Shown here piece after piece: positions 1 through 8,552 of a stretch of DNA of 23,675 nt. Both the position numbers and the translations under genes were made by a program. The number at the start of each line of letters is the position of its first letter. Positions within the stretch are counted from its first letter, which is position 1. The notes beneath the pieces are model-generated. The model saw only the letters and a program-made list of their open reading frames with translations, did not search any database and had not been told where the DNA came from. Origin of the DNA: Pontimonas sp. (GTDB taxonomy: Bacteria; Actinomycetota; Actinomycetes; Actinomycetales; Microbacteriaceae); assembly GCA_017852615.1 (NCBI GenBank), contig JAFMKX010000014.1, positions 1-23,675 on the forward strand, in the 5' to 3' direction.

Positions 1-854
1 GTTCCCTTCCACGCTACCCAGCCTGTGTTCGGTGGCAGGGGGAGGACTCCATCGCCATATCCGATACCCACTCGTGCGGTGTGACGTTTCTGATCCACCG
101 AAATAATGGGCGCGCGCAGAGTCATGACGGGGGCAAAACCGAGGTCTTTGGCTGAGCGGTCATCAAAGGGGCTAATCCCATAGGCGATGATGCCGACCCG
201 GACCAAGTCCAGGCGAGCCTGGGGGAGGTCTGAGGCCGCTGCCGAGGCTGCGATGTGGAGAAGCTCCGGTGTGAGCGAAGCGGAAGTGGCCACTTCTACC
301 GCGTGGTGGAACTTTTCCAGTGCCACGAGATCTTCTGCTAGCGAAGTGTCCGCCAGATGAGACCAGATACCCACTACCGAGATATCTCCGGCTGATTGGG
401 CGGTGACGGCTGCAGCGACAAGCTCTGGCCAGTCCTTGGCTAGCGCACCATTTCGGTGCAATCCGGTGTCAATTTTCAGATGAACCCGAGTGTTGCCGCC
501 CGGGGCTTCGCGACGTAATTTTTCTATCTGCCACAGAGCAGAAATTCCGAGATCAAGGGACGCCTCAGACGCCTCGCGGAAATCGTTGTGGGGAGAAAGA
601 AGCCAACACAGCACCGGTGTGCCAGGGGCGACCTGCCGAATCGCCACACCGGTGTCGATATCGAGAACGGCCAGTGCCTCAGCGCCGGAGGTGATGGCTG
701 CGAGAGCAAGTTCTCGGGCACCATGGCCGTAGGCGTCCGATTTAATCGCAATCATCAGTTTCGCTTCACCGGCAAGTTCACGTTTGGCCAGGGATACATT
801 GGCGCCAAAGGCGCCCAGCGATATATCGGCAAGCGGGGCGAAATCTAGATCCAT
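1..854 (-). CDS. alr: Alanine racemase, N-terminal part (runs off left edge)
   Basis: This PLP enzyme interconverts L- and D-alanine in the cytoplasm, supplying D-Ala for peptidoglycan. The 284 codons visible from the ATG at 854 cover the barrel domain and the start of the C-terminal domain; the 3' end lies outside the window. The PLP lysine is K38 in IKSDAYGHG. The barrel also shows HLKIDTGLHRNG (about 125-136) and RVGIIAYGI (219-227). The second catalytic residue, the tyrosine that acts across the dimer, is Y266 in GIGYGDG, so the enzyme looks active. The ATG overlaps the 3' end of the upstream racemase-like gene by 10 bp (845-854), which suggests translational coupling and an operon with it and the DUF7455 gene. 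Family assignment is firm. Confidence 0.93.
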   Translation of the reverse strand, partial: MDLDFAPLADISLGAFGANVSLAKRELAGEAKLMIAIKSDAYGHGARELALAAITSGAEALAVLDIDTGVAIRQVAPGTPVLCWLLSPHNDFREASEASLDLGISALWQIEKLRREAPGGNTRVHLKIDTGLHRNGALAKDWPELVAAAVTAQSAGDISVVGIWSHLADTSLAEDLVALEKFHHAVEVATSASLTPELLHIAASAAASDLPQARLDLVRVGIIAYGISPFDDRSAKDLGFAPVMTLRAPIISVDQKRHTARVGIGYGDGVLPLPPNTGWVAWKG

Positions 855-1468
855 GTCCGCACCACCCGAGGGGAGAGGTGAGACAAGAGAGCTCCTTCAG
901 GCCGTGCGGACCATAGGGCCCACTGGCTCACGGTGGGGTCATCGCCCCAGATGATGGCAGGCTCACCCACTGCGCATTCCAGACCCGAAGCATCAATCAC
1001 ACACTGATCCATCGCAATACGACCAGCAATCGGATACGTCGTGTCACCCACTCTGATGCGAGCGCCGGGTGATCCCGTGCGCGGCACCCCATCGGCAAAG
1101 CCTGCGCTAATGAGAGCTAACGTGGTGTCCTCGCCGGTGGCATATTCATATCCGTACGACACGGTGGTCCCAGCTGGCACGTGCTTGAGCGCCACCACCT
1201 CGGCCCTAAAGGTGACGATGGTGTGCTGGTCGCTGAGGAACCACTCGCTCACCAGGGGCATGTCGTCTGGCGCAGGCGCGAGAGCGTCTGAGTGACCACG
1301 CCCAGGGGAGTAGCGGGCATAGCGAAAACCGGCATCGCGGGCGATAGGAGCCACCTGGGCTGCCCCCAGGCCATACGCATCTCCTCGGAGATCCAGTGCC
1401 TGCTCACTACCTGCGAGGGTTGAGAGGTGAGCACCCAGCGCAGCGGTAGAAATTAGCGCCTGGCGCAT
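845..1468 (-). CDS. Shortened alanine racemase-like protein, probable pseudoenzyme
   Basis: This 207-residue protein resembles alanine racemase but lacks most of the barrel. Residues about 5-53 match the N-terminal strand and PLP loop, and about 77-207 match the C-terminal beta domain, including GRIAMDQ (149-155). Roughly 170 residues of a normal racemase are absent between them. The PLP-lysine position is arginine (R28 in LRGDAYGLG), and the catalytic tyrosine of the GYADG motif is phenylalanine (F124 in GFADG). Racemase activity is therefore unlikely. The start at 1468 is preferred over an upstream in-frame ATG (1519) because it follows the DUF7455 stop by 13 bp and has AAAGG about 10 bases upstream. 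The frame is open throughout and the C-terminal domain is well kept, so it looks like a maintained gene. A regulatory or partner role for the downstream racemase is a guess. Confidence 0.8.
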   Translation of the reverse strand: MRQALISTAALGAHLSTLAGSEQALDLRGDAYGLGAAQVAPIARDAGFRYARYSPGRGHSDALAPAPDDMPLVSEWFLSDQHTIVTFRAEVVALKHVPAGTTVSYGYEYATGEDTTLALISAGFADGVPRTGSPGARIRVGDTTYPIAGRIAMDQCVIDASGLECAVGEPAIIWGDDPTVSQWALWSARPEGALLSHLSPRVVRTWI

Positions 1469-1481
1469 AGGTGTAGTGCCT

Positions 1482-1715
1482 TTACGCGGTGATGTCGTCT
1501 CGGAGCCTGTTGGTCTCATCGTGCCACTTCACGATTTTGTCTCCCAAAGACTCGCGGTGCTTCGTTGCGTGGTGTCCACAGAACAGCAACTCGCCTGAGG
1601 CAAGCGTGACCCGAACATACGCTTGGGCGCCACACGAATCGCACACGTCGAGAGCGCCGATAGCGTTGACCTCGTCGAGTGACGTGTCTAAGGTCTCCGT
1701 TGCAGTGTTCGACAT
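1482..1715 (-). CDS. Small zinc-ribbon protein, DUF7455 family
   Basis: This 77-residue protein has a Cys-x2-Cys pair (CDSCG, about residues 25-28) and a later FCGHH element, forming a probable zinc ribbon, followed by a charged helical tail. It matches the actinobacterial DUF7455 family, whose function is unknown and which is often found near sigma factor and topoisomerase genes; here it sits divergently next to parE. The start at 1715 is chosen over an in-frame upstream ATG (1823) because AAGGAG lies 6 bases before it and the family is about this length. It is the first gene of a probable minus-strand operon with the two racemase-related genes. A nucleic-acid-binding or protein-binding role is possible but unproven. 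Confidence 0.85.
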   Translation of the reverse strand: MSNTATETLDTSLDEVNAIGALDVCDSCGAQAYVRVTLASGELLFCGHHATKHRESLGDKIVKWHDETNRLRDDITA

Positions 1716-1768
1716 GCGAATCTCCTTGGGGCTAGTGGAACTGGTGTGACTATTCCACCATGCCCCGG

Positions 1769-1782
1769 TGACAAATATGTCA
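1769..1782. promoter_or_regulatory. Dyad TGACAAATATGTCA in the DUF7455/parE divergent region
   Basis: Two perfect 5-bp arms (TGACA and TGTCA) are separated by AATA in the 143-bp region between two divergent starts. On the minus strand the right part reads TTTGTCA and could act as a -35 (TTGTCA) for DUF7455. On the plus strand it abuts TTGACG (1783-1788). It could be an operator for one or both genes, but short AT-centred dyads also occur by chance. Confidence 0.3.
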
Positions 1783-1815
1783 TTGACGCTCCCAGTTTCG
1801 CCCACCGCGTATCCC
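1783..1815 (+). promoter_or_regulatory. parE: Possible parE promoter
   Basis: TTGACG at 1783-1788 is a good -35 match. The best -10 downstream is TATCCC (1810-1815), but the spacer of 21 bp is too long for a standard promoter, so only the -35 is convincing. The expected transcript start would be near 1822, about 37 bases before the parE ATG. Confidence 0.25.
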
Positions 1816-1858
1816 CAACCCACCGCTGACTTGGCCGTGTGCGCGCCAGGGCGGGCCT

Positions 1859-3976
1859 ATGCTCAATCTGGAATTAGTGTCCAACGAAAGCGTGATTGTG
1901 CCTACAACTGATTATTCAGCTCGTCATTTGACCGTGTTGGAAGGTCTCGAAGCTGTTCGGAAACGCCCCGGTATGTATATCGGGTCGACCGATTCCCGCG
2001 GGCTAATGCACTGCCTGTGGGAACTTATCGATAACTCTGTTGACGAGACCGTTGCCGGGCACGGTCACGACATTACGGTCACTCTTCACCCTGATCACAG
2101 CGTGGAAGTATCGGACTCGGGACGTGGTGTTCCCATTGATATCGAGCCGCGCACTGGGCTGACCGGTGTGGAACTGGTGTTCACCAAATTGCATGCCGGG
2201 GGAAAATTCGGAGCAGGCTCCTACGCCACCTCTGGTGGTCTCCACGGCGTGGGGGCATCGGTGGTGAATGCTTTGTCCGCTCGTGTGGACGTGGAAGTTG
2301 ATCGCGAAGGCAAGACCTGGGCCATGTCCTTTCATCGGGGGGAGCCTGGCCTCTTTGCTGACACCGAGGGACCCTCACCTGAGTCAACCTTTGAGCCCTT
2401 TGTGAACAAAAGCGAGCTGCGCGCTCTGGGCTCGGTGAAGAAAGGGGTCACCGGAACTCGGGTTCGATTTTGGCCAGACCCCCAAATCTTTGGCAAAAAA
2501 GCCCGCTTTGCCGCCGCGGAACTCACCGAGCGCGCTCGGCAAACCGCGTTCTTAGTTCCAGGGTTGTCCATTCACTTGGTCGACCACACCGGGGAAGAGG
2601 TGGTGAACACCACTTTTTCTGCCGCAGGAGGACTCAGTGAATTCCTTGAATTCCTCGCTCCCGACCAGCCCGTTGTGGGGCCTTGGCACTTCAGTGGTGA
2701 AGGGCAGTTCGAGGAAACTGTTCCCGTTTTAGATGCCACCGGCAAGCTGGAGTCGCAAGATGTCGTGAGGGACACGCATGTCGACGTGGTGGTCCAGTGG
2801 GGCACCGGTTATGACACCGTCGTCAAGAGTTTCGTCAACATTATTCAAACCCCCAAGGGTGGAACTCACCAACAAGGCTTTGACCAGGGCCTGACGAAAA
2901 CTTTGCGCGCCGAAATTGAGAAGAACGCCCGCAAGCTCAAAGTCGGTAAAGACAAAGTCGACAAAGACGACATTTTTGCTGGAATGACAGCAATCGTGGC
3001 CGTTCGGGTGCCAGAGCCCCAGTTTGAGGGTCAAACCAAAGAAGTACTCGGAACTCCCGGGGTTAAAGCCATCGTCAATTCGGTGATTTCGCAGGGCCTT
3101 GCCGCCACATTGAGCTCCACCAAGCGCGAGGATAAAGCCGCGAGTGCGTTGCTCCAGGAAAAAATTGTCGCGGAAATGAAGACCAGGCTTTCAGCCCGCG
3201 CTCTGAAGGAAACACAACGGCGCAAGACTGCGCTGGAGTCCTCCACGTTGCCCACCAAGTTGGTGGATTGCCGCAGCAAGGAAACCGATGGATCCGAATT
3301 ATTCATCGTGGAGGGCGATTCGGCACTGGGCACCGCCAAACTCGCCAGGGATAGTGAATATCAAGCCCTTTTGCCGATCCGAGGGAAAATTCTCAACACC
3401 CAAAAGGCATCCCTTCAGGACATGTTGGATAACGCCGAATGTGCCGCCATCATTCAGGTGATCGGTGCCGGTTCGGGTCGTACTTTTGATGTGAGCCAGG
3501 CGCGATACGGCAAGGTCATCATCATGTCTGATGCCGATGTCGATGGGGCACACATTCGAACCCTCTTACTCACGCTGTTTTTCCGATACATGCGTCCTCT
3601 GGTGGAAGAGGGCAGGGTCTATGCCGCCGTTCCACCCCTGCACCGTGTCGTGGTAAATACCCGAGGTAAGACTCCGCCCGAGCTGATCTACACCTACTCG
3701 GAAGAAGAGCTTGTGAAGGTGTTGGCGGAGCTTGCGAAGGCCGGAAAGACCTATCAGGAGCCCATTCAGCGATACAAGGGTCTGGGCGAAATGGATGCGG
3801 ACCAACTCGCAGAAACGACGATGAATCGCCAGCAGCGCATGCTGCGCCGGGTGCGAGTCACGGATGCTCAAGCAGCCTCCGATGTGTTCGAACTACTGAT
3901 GGGCTCCGAAGTGGCGCCCCGCCGTGATTTCATCGTCTCGGGCCCTGGCGTTAACCGCGAACGCATCGACGCTTAG
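1859..3976 (+). CDS. parE: DNA topoisomerase IV subunit B (type IIA, GyrB/ParE family)
   Basis: The ATPase subunit of topoisomerase IV works with ParC to decatenate and relax chromosomes. The 705-residue protein begins with a GHKL ATPase domain: ELIDNSVDE (55-63), DSGRGVPI, and GGLHGVGASVVNALS. The transducer domain carries QTPKGGTHQQGF. A TOPRIM domain has EGDSALGTAKLARD (E485) and DADVDG (558-563) for magnesium, and a C-terminal QRYKGLGEMD element follows. EGDSALG, rather than the EGDSAGG of typical GyrB, fits the second actinobacterial B subunit. The start is uncertain: ATG 1859 has only AGGG upstream, and in-frame GTGs at 1877, 1892 and 1898 lie before the conserved DYSARHLTVLEGLEAVRKRPGM-type N terminus. 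The stop interlocks with that of parC over 4 bp. Confidence 0.95.
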   Translation: MLNLELVSNESVIVPTTDYSARHLTVLEGLEAVRKRPGMYIGSTDSRGLMHCLWELIDNSVDETVAGHGHDITVTLHPDHSVEVSDSGRGVPIDIEPRTGLTGVELVFTKLHAGGKFGAGSYATSGGLHGVGASVVNALSARVDVEVDREGKTWAMSFHRGEPGLFADTEGPSPESTFEPFVNKSELRALGSVKKGVTGTRVRFWPDPQIFGKKARFAAAELTERARQTAFLVPGLSIHLVDHTGEEVVNTTFSAAGGLSEFLEFLAPDQPVVGPWHFSGEGQFEETVPVLDATGKLESQDVVRDTHVDVVVQWGTGYDTVVKSFVNIIQTPKGGTHQQGFDQGLTKTLRAEIEKNARKLKVGKDKVDKDDIFAGMTAIVAVRVPEPQFEGQTKEVLGTPGVKAIVNSVISQGLAATLSSTKREDKAASALLQEKIVAEMKTRLSARALKETQRRKTALESSTLPTKLVDCRSKETDGSELFIVEGDSALGTAKLARDSEYQALLPIRGKILNTQKASLQDMLDNAECAAIIQVIGAGSGRTFDVSQARYGKVIIMSDADVDGAHIRTLLLTLFFRYMRPLVEEGRVYAAVPPLHRVVVNTRGKTPPELIYTYSEEELVKVLAELAKAGKTYQEPIQRYKGLGEMDADQLAETTMNRQQRMLRRVRVTDAQAASDVFELLMGSEVAPRRDFIVSGPGVNRERIDA

Positions 3977-6423
3977 GAAAGCTTTTCCCCCAGGGACGCC
4001 ACGGTGTCACTCAGCGGGCTTCCTGAGCCATCACGCTTGGAGTGTTCCTTCGGCAACGAGATGATCTGTCCCTTGGCCCCCAAGGCCTGGGGATGGGCTC
4101 CCACGTAGGCGTGGGTGAGCACGTCTTCGCCGCGCAAGAAACTGTGCGAGCGCACTCCCGAAGTGGCTCGGCCCTTGGGAGGGAACGTCTCCAGCGCGGA
4201 GCGCTTGGCGCGTAGCGTGGCTGTTCCTGGGAGTACTTCGCTAGATCCAGAAATCGTGATGACGTCCGCTGTGTCTCCGAGTACGGCTGTTGCGCAGATT
4301 ACGGTGGCGGACTCGGGGAGATTGATTCCTGTCATACCGCCGGCACCGAGCCCCTGGGGGCGAATCAGTGACGCGCTAAAGGTCAATAACTGCGCTTGAT
4401 TGGTAATGAGAACAACAGAGGCATCATCCGGCGCTAGGGACGAGCCCACCACGGAATCACCGTCTTTGAGACTCATAACGCTCTGATGGGGTTTGTCGCC
4501 CAAGCCCTCGAGGGCAACTCTCTTGACCACCCCCTGCGCGGTGCCGATCACGATGGTGGGAGCATCTTCAAGGGTGAATAACCCCAGAACCTTCGCTTCC
4601 CGGGAAGTCAAGCCCAGGTACTCTGTGATGGCAATTCCCCGGGCGAGTTGTGGTGTGTCGCTCTCGAGGACTGGCAGGTCCATGGGTTCAAAAGCATGGA
4701 GGACTCCATCGCTCGTGAGGGCGCCAAGACGTGCCTTGAGCCTGGTGGAAACCCCTGCTAGCAGTGCCTCGTGGGAAGCCGGTTTTGTCGAGCCAGAGCT
4801 CAGTGGTGAGGTATCGGACATCCGCGAAATCAGTCCGCTGGAGGTGAGCGCCACATAACAGGGTGCGTCAGCAATTTCTAACTTCTCTGCCGCGAGCGGA
4901 GCACGAGCGGTGGGGGCGACTTGGTCGAGCAGGATCGTGCGTCGGGGGGTGCCAAAAGATTCTGCGGCGCTGGCCAGCTCGTCGGAGACTGTGTGGCGCA
5001 ATAATTCCTCGCTACCGAGTAATTCCGTGAGGTGGGAAATTTCAGCCACCAACGCATCGCGCTCTGACTCGAGCTCAATGCGAGAAATTTTGGTCAGGCG
5101 ACGCAGACGCAACTCCAGAATGTAGTCAGTTTGTTCACTAGAGAGGCTAAAAACTTCTTGGAGGCGAGTTTTGGCGACACTGGCGTCATCTGAAGAGCGG
5201 ATCAGGGCAATCACTTCGTCGATATCCACGATCGCCTTCAATAATCCCTCGACGAGATGCAGGCGTTCGCGGCGTTTGGTGAGGCGATATTGCGAGCGCC
5301 TGGTCACCACCGAGAGGCGGTGAGCAACATACACACGGAGAAGTTCCACCAGGCCGAGAGTCTGAGGTTGGCCTTCCACCAGAGCGACGGAGTTAATCGA
5401 AAAGCTTTCTTCTAACGGGGTTAGTCGATAGAGCTCACCGAGGACTGCTTCGGGGTCAAAACCACTCTTGATGGCGATGACCAGGCGTAAACCGTGATGG
5501 CGGTCAGTGAGGTCCGTGACATCGCTGATGCCGAGCAGCTTCTTAGCGTTGACCGCGTCTTTGATCTTGTCGATCACTCGCTCCGGTCCGACCAGGTAGG
5601 GCAGTTCAGTGACCACAAGTCCTGTTTTTCGGGGGCCGATGGATTCCACACTGACGCTCGCGCGCATTTTGAAGCTTCCGCGACCAGTGGCGTAGGCCTC
5701 GGTGATTCCCTCAAGCCCGACGATGGCACCGCCGGTGGGCAGGTCGGGCCCGGGCACAAACCTCATGAGGTCTTCCAGCGTTGCCTCAGGGTGCTCAATC
5801 AGGTGACGGGCCGCAGCCACTACCTCATGGACGTTATGCGGGGCCATGTTGGTGGCCATTCCCACAGCAATCCCGCTGGCGCCATTGATCAGCAAGTGCG
5901 GCAGTGCTGCCGGTAAGACACTGGGTTGCGTGAGCTGATTATCGTAATTGGGGATGAAGTCGACTACGTCCTCATCCAGGTTTTCCACCATGGCAATGGC
6001 CGCTGGCATGAGCCGCGCCTCGGTGTATCGCGCCGCTGCCGGTCCATCATCCAGAGAGCCAAAGTTGCCATGCCCGTCGATCATCGGTACGCGCATGCTA
6101 AACGACTGAGAGAGTCGAACTAGGGCGTCATAAATCGCGCTGTCACCGTGGGGGTGCAGCTTTCCCATCACGTCCCCGACTACTCGGGCTGACTTGACGT
6201 GGCCCTTTTCTGGAGTGAGACCCATCTGGGACATTTGGTAAATGATCCGTCGCTGCACCGGCTTGAGGCCGTCTCTGGCATCCGGGAGCGCCCGGGAATA
6301 GATCACGGAATAGGCATACTCAAGGAACGACCCCTGCATCTCATCTGTGAGCTCGACATCAACGATGCGTTCGCTTCCAGAATCGGGCGAGGCGTCCACG
6401 GGGGGCGCGGGAGTGGCAGTCAT
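3973..6423 (-). CDS. parC: DNA topoisomerase IV subunit A (GyrA/ParC family)
   Basis: This is the DNA cleavage and religation subunit, partner of the convergent parE. The 816-residue protein has the breakage-reunion domain near its N terminus, with ALPDARDGLKPVQRR (45-59), the quinolone-resistance region HPHGDSAIYDA (S95 and D99, the usual susceptible-type residues) and the active tyrosine Y133 in ARYTEARL. A coiled-coil region and a C-terminal beta-pinwheel follow. I see no QRRGGKG-like GyrA box, which favours ParC over GyrA. The start at 6423 is preferred to an upstream in-frame ATG (6507): the family N terminus fits, and the longer start would run into the divergent phosphatase gene. Only 12 bp or fewer separate it from that gene's start, so its promoter must lie inside the phosphatase coding sequence. 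Confidence 0.94.
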   Translation of the reverse strand: MTATPAPPVDASPDSGSERIVDVELTDEMQGSFLEYAYSVIYSRALPDARDGLKPVQRRIIYQMSQMGLTPEKGHVKSARVVGDVMGKLHPHGDSAIYDALVRLSQSFSMRVPMIDGHGNFGSLDDGPAAARYTEARLMPAAIAMVENLDEDVVDFIPNYDNQLTQPSVLPAALPHLLINGASGIAVGMATNMAPHNVHEVVAAARHLIEHPEATLEDLMRFVPGPDLPTGGAIVGLEGITEAYATGRGSFKMRASVSVESIGPRKTGLVVTELPYLVGPERVIDKIKDAVNAKKLLGISDVTDLTDRHHGLRLVIAIKSGFDPEAVLGELYRLTPLEESFSINSVALVEGQPQTLGLVELLRVYVAHRLSVVTRRSQYRLTKRRERLHLVEGLLKAIVDIDEVIALIRSSDDASVAKTRLQEVFSLSSEQTDYILELRLRRLTKISRIELESERDALVAEISHLTELLGSEELLRHTVSDELASAAESFGTPRRTILLDQVAPTARAPLAAEKLEIADAPCYVALTSSGLISRMSDTSPLSSGSTKPASHEALLAGVSTRLKARLGALTSDGVLHAFEPMDLPVLESDTPQLARGIAITEYLGLTSREAKVLGLFTLEDAPTIVIGTAQGVVKRVALEGLGDKPHQSVMSLKDGDSVVGSSLAPDDASVVLITNQAQLLTFSASLIRPQGLGAGGMTGINLPESATVICATAVLGDTADVITISGSSEVLPGTATLRAKRSALETFPPKGRATSGVRSHSFLRGEDVLTHAYVGAHPQALGAKGQIISLPKEHSKRDGSGSPLSDTVASLGEKLS

Positions 6424-6435
6424 AGGATGGCGCCT

Positions 6436-7563
6436 ATGGTACTCGTCCCGCTGGCAACCACGCTCAGGCTTGCCGATATCCTCTCGAGTTCGCTCAGCGC
6501 ACTCCACGGACAGAGCAATCCCTTGGACTTGGGGCCGGTAAAAAGAGCAGCCGTGTTAGTCGTTGATGGACTCGGCGCCCACAATCTTCGGGGGGTTTCT
6601 GGGCATGCTCGATGGTTGAGTTCGCGGTGGGCTAGCCGAGGTCTCAGTGCTGATGCGGGATTTCCTTCGACGACGGCCAGTGCGCTGACCACCCTCACCA
6701 CGGGTGTGGAGCCTGGCCAACACGGAATCGCCGGCTACACACTGCGCGACCCTGACTCAGGTGTCCTGATCAACCATCTCAAGTCGTGGCGCCCCCATGT
6801 GGACCCCGACACCTGGCAGCGGGTTCCCACGCTGTTTGAGCGGGCCCACCACGATGGCATCGCCTCCCTTGCTCTGGGGGAGCCGCGCTTTCAGGGCAGT
6901 GACTTCACCCTGGCAACCTGGCGTGGTGCTCAGTTCCAGGGAGTGAATTCCCTTCCGGCACAGGGTGTGGCGCTTCGGGAGTTTTTTGATAGTCACGATT
7001 CCGCGCTTGCCTACCTGTATTGGCCGGCGCTGGATCGAACGGGACACTCGAGCGGTTGCGGTTCGCTTTCCTGGACTCACCGTTTAGAGGAATTGGATCA
7101 GTGGGGTCGTGAGATTGAATCCCTCCTGCACGAGGATGAGGGGCTCATTATTACTGCAGACCACGGGATGGTAGATATTGCGCCCGAGGGCAAAATTTTC
7201 ATCGATGAAGGGTCCCCGCTGCTCGAGAATGTGGCCGCGTGGGGTGGGGAGCCCAGGGCAGTGCAGCTCTATGCCACTACTCCTGATGCCCGGGAAGACC
7301 TCGCTAGCGCCTGGCGTGAGACTCTGGGTGATGCCGCGTGGGTGATGACCCGTGACGAAGTTATCGAAGGGGGCCTACTGGGTCTCGTTGATCCGCAGGT
7401 GGCGCAACGTCTGGGTGATGTGGTGGTGGCCTGCCAGGGACATTCAGTCGTCTATCGCCGAGCACAGGCGAGCGCTACTTCCATGGCGATGGTGGGTCAA
7501 CACGGCTCGGTGAGCGAGATAGAAAGGGAAATTCCGGTGATTCCCTTGGGTGCGTGGGCTTAG
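6436..7563 (+). CDS. Alkaline phosphatase superfamily protein (nucleotide pyrophosphatase/phosphodiesterase-like)
   Basis: This 375-residue enzyme of the two-metal alkaline phosphatase superfamily resembles nucleotide pyrophosphatase/phosphodiesterases. The full ligand set is visible: D44 (VDGLG), probable nucleophile T80 in FPSTTASALTTLTTG, D200 and H204 (LDRTGH), D242 and H243 (ADHGM), and H356 (GQHGS). No clear signal peptide is seen, so it is probably cytoplasmic. Its substrate cannot be read from the sequence. The ATG at 6436 is preferred because AGGA lies 8 bases upstream; ATG 6427 in the same frame is the alternative. A much longer upstream reading frame exists but runs antisense through parC. 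The neighbourhood (parC and sepH) is typical for this actinobacterial protein. Its stop interlocks with that of sepH. Confidence 0.9.
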   Translation: MVLVPLATTLRLADILSSSLSALHGQSNPLDLGPVKRAAVLVVDGLGAHNLRGVSGHARWLSSRWASRGLSADAGFPSTTASALTTLTTGVEPGQHGIAGYTLRDPDSGVLINHLKSWRPHVDPDTWQRVPTLFERAHHDGIASLALGEPRFQGSDFTLATWRGAQFQGVNSLPAQGVALREFFDSHDSALAYLYWPALDRTGHSSGCGSLSWTHRLEELDQWGREIESLLHEDEGLIITADHGMVDIAPEGKIFIDEGSPLLENVAAWGGEPRAVQLYATTPDAREDLASAWRETLGDAAWVMTRDEVIEGGLLGLVDPQVAQRLGDVVVACQGHSVVYRRAQASATSMAMVGQHGSVSEIEREIPVIPLGAWA

Positions 7564-8552
7564 GCGGGGTCCTCGTCGCTTTTCGCACCAAAGACAATGT
7601 CATCCCAGCTGGGCATTTCCGATCGCTTAATTTTTCCGGTGGGCGGCGGTGTGGGGTCGTCATCCCCATCGTCATCAGAATCCTCGCCGGTGATGTTCGT
7701 CACCGACGCATCGTGGGAATCCTCCGAGGCGTCTACCAGTCGGATTCCTCCGGTGGCGGGATGGGCGCCTTTGGTGACATCATCGTCATGCTCTGGAGCG
7801 GGCTCTCGTTCGCCTCTCTTGCGGCGCAAGACCTCCAGAAGGTCTGCTGTGTCAGCCATCCGGGAATCCTCCGGGGTGGAGCGACCATAGGGGACAGGCT
7901 CCAGCAGTGGTCCGGTTTCCCCCAAGTCAGAGTCTTCAAAAATTTCTGAGTCGAAACGATCACGGGGCTGGGGGTCCACGACTGCTTGAAGTTTGGGAAT
8001 CAGAGTGCTGGGCATGGGTTCATGACGAGACAAGACGCTGGCATCGTCGTTGAGAGGCTCTAGCTGCTGTTTTCTGGGGTCAAAGGACCAACGTGCGCGA
8101 TGTTCCACTTCGCCTTCCTGGAAAACCACCTCCACGCGCCACCCCAGTTCTTCTCGCCAGGCACTCCAGGAGCCCTCCGTGGCCGAGATTTCGGCGAGGC
8201 GAGCTCGGACAGATTCCCCAAAGGTGCTTGATTCACCGCTGCGCATACTCACCGGTGCGGTGAGGGCCTGGTCAATAACAAATTCGCGCTCGGAGAGCAC
8301 GGCGCCTTCAAACTTTTGCACATAGGACAGTTCTTCCCCGGTGAGGTCGGCAACTTCTTGGGAACTGAGGCCTCGACGAATATGGGCCTGGATTTCCTTG
8401 GGTCCGGTTTTGTGTGAAGTGCCAGAGGACGTGGGGCGGCGGCGAAGAGCATCGGTGAGAGCTTCCGTTACCGGCACGTAATAGCGAACTCCATCCTCAG
8501 AAACCAGGACTAACTGGTCACCCTCTACACCGACCACGCCGAGATTTGTCAT
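7560..8552 (-). CDS. sepH: Septation protein SepH (DUF3071)
   Basis: SepH is an actinobacterial division protein; in Streptomyces it binds FtsZ and promotes its assembly. The 330-residue protein has the N-terminal DUF3071 region with a helix-turn-helix-like segment at about 50-87 (GPKEIQAHIRRGLSSQEVADL, then the LSEREF region). A basic/aromatic stretch (about 125-165, with many Trp) follows, then a long low-complexity acidic and proline-rich linker, and a conserved-looking C-terminal tail PSWDDIVFGAK. The start at 8552 matches the family N terminus (MTNLGVVGVEG) and has GGTGG 8 bases upstream; ATG 8567 is possible but has no room for a ribosome site. Its stop codon overlaps that of the phosphatase by 4 bp. 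Confidence 0.93.
   Translation of the reverse strand: MTNLGVVGVEGDQLVLVSEDGVRYYVPVTEALTDALRRRPTSSGTSHKTGPKEIQAHIRRGLSSQEVADLTGEELSYVQKFEGAVLSEREFVIDQALTAPVSMRSGESSTFGESVRARLAEISATEGSWSAWREELGWRVEVVFQEGEVEHRARWSFDPRKQQLEPLNDDASVLSRHEPMPSTLIPKLQAVVDPQPRDRFDSEIFEDSDLGETGPLLEPVPYGRSTPEDSRMADTADLLEVLRRKRGEREPAPEHDDDVTKGAHPATGGIRLVDASEDSHDASVTNITGEDSDDDGDDDPTPPPTGKIKRSEMPSWDDIVFGAKSDEDPA

Noticed and set aside
845..1519. Racemase-like gene as a sequencing-error frameshift of a full-length alr
   Set aside because: The missing barrel residues are not found in any frame nearby; the downstream intact alr supplies its own full barrel, so this is a separate short gene.
6199..6435. N-terminal extension of the phosphatase to ATG 6199
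   Set aside because: The extension lies fully inside parC on the other strand; the conserved phosphatase sequence starts only after 6436.
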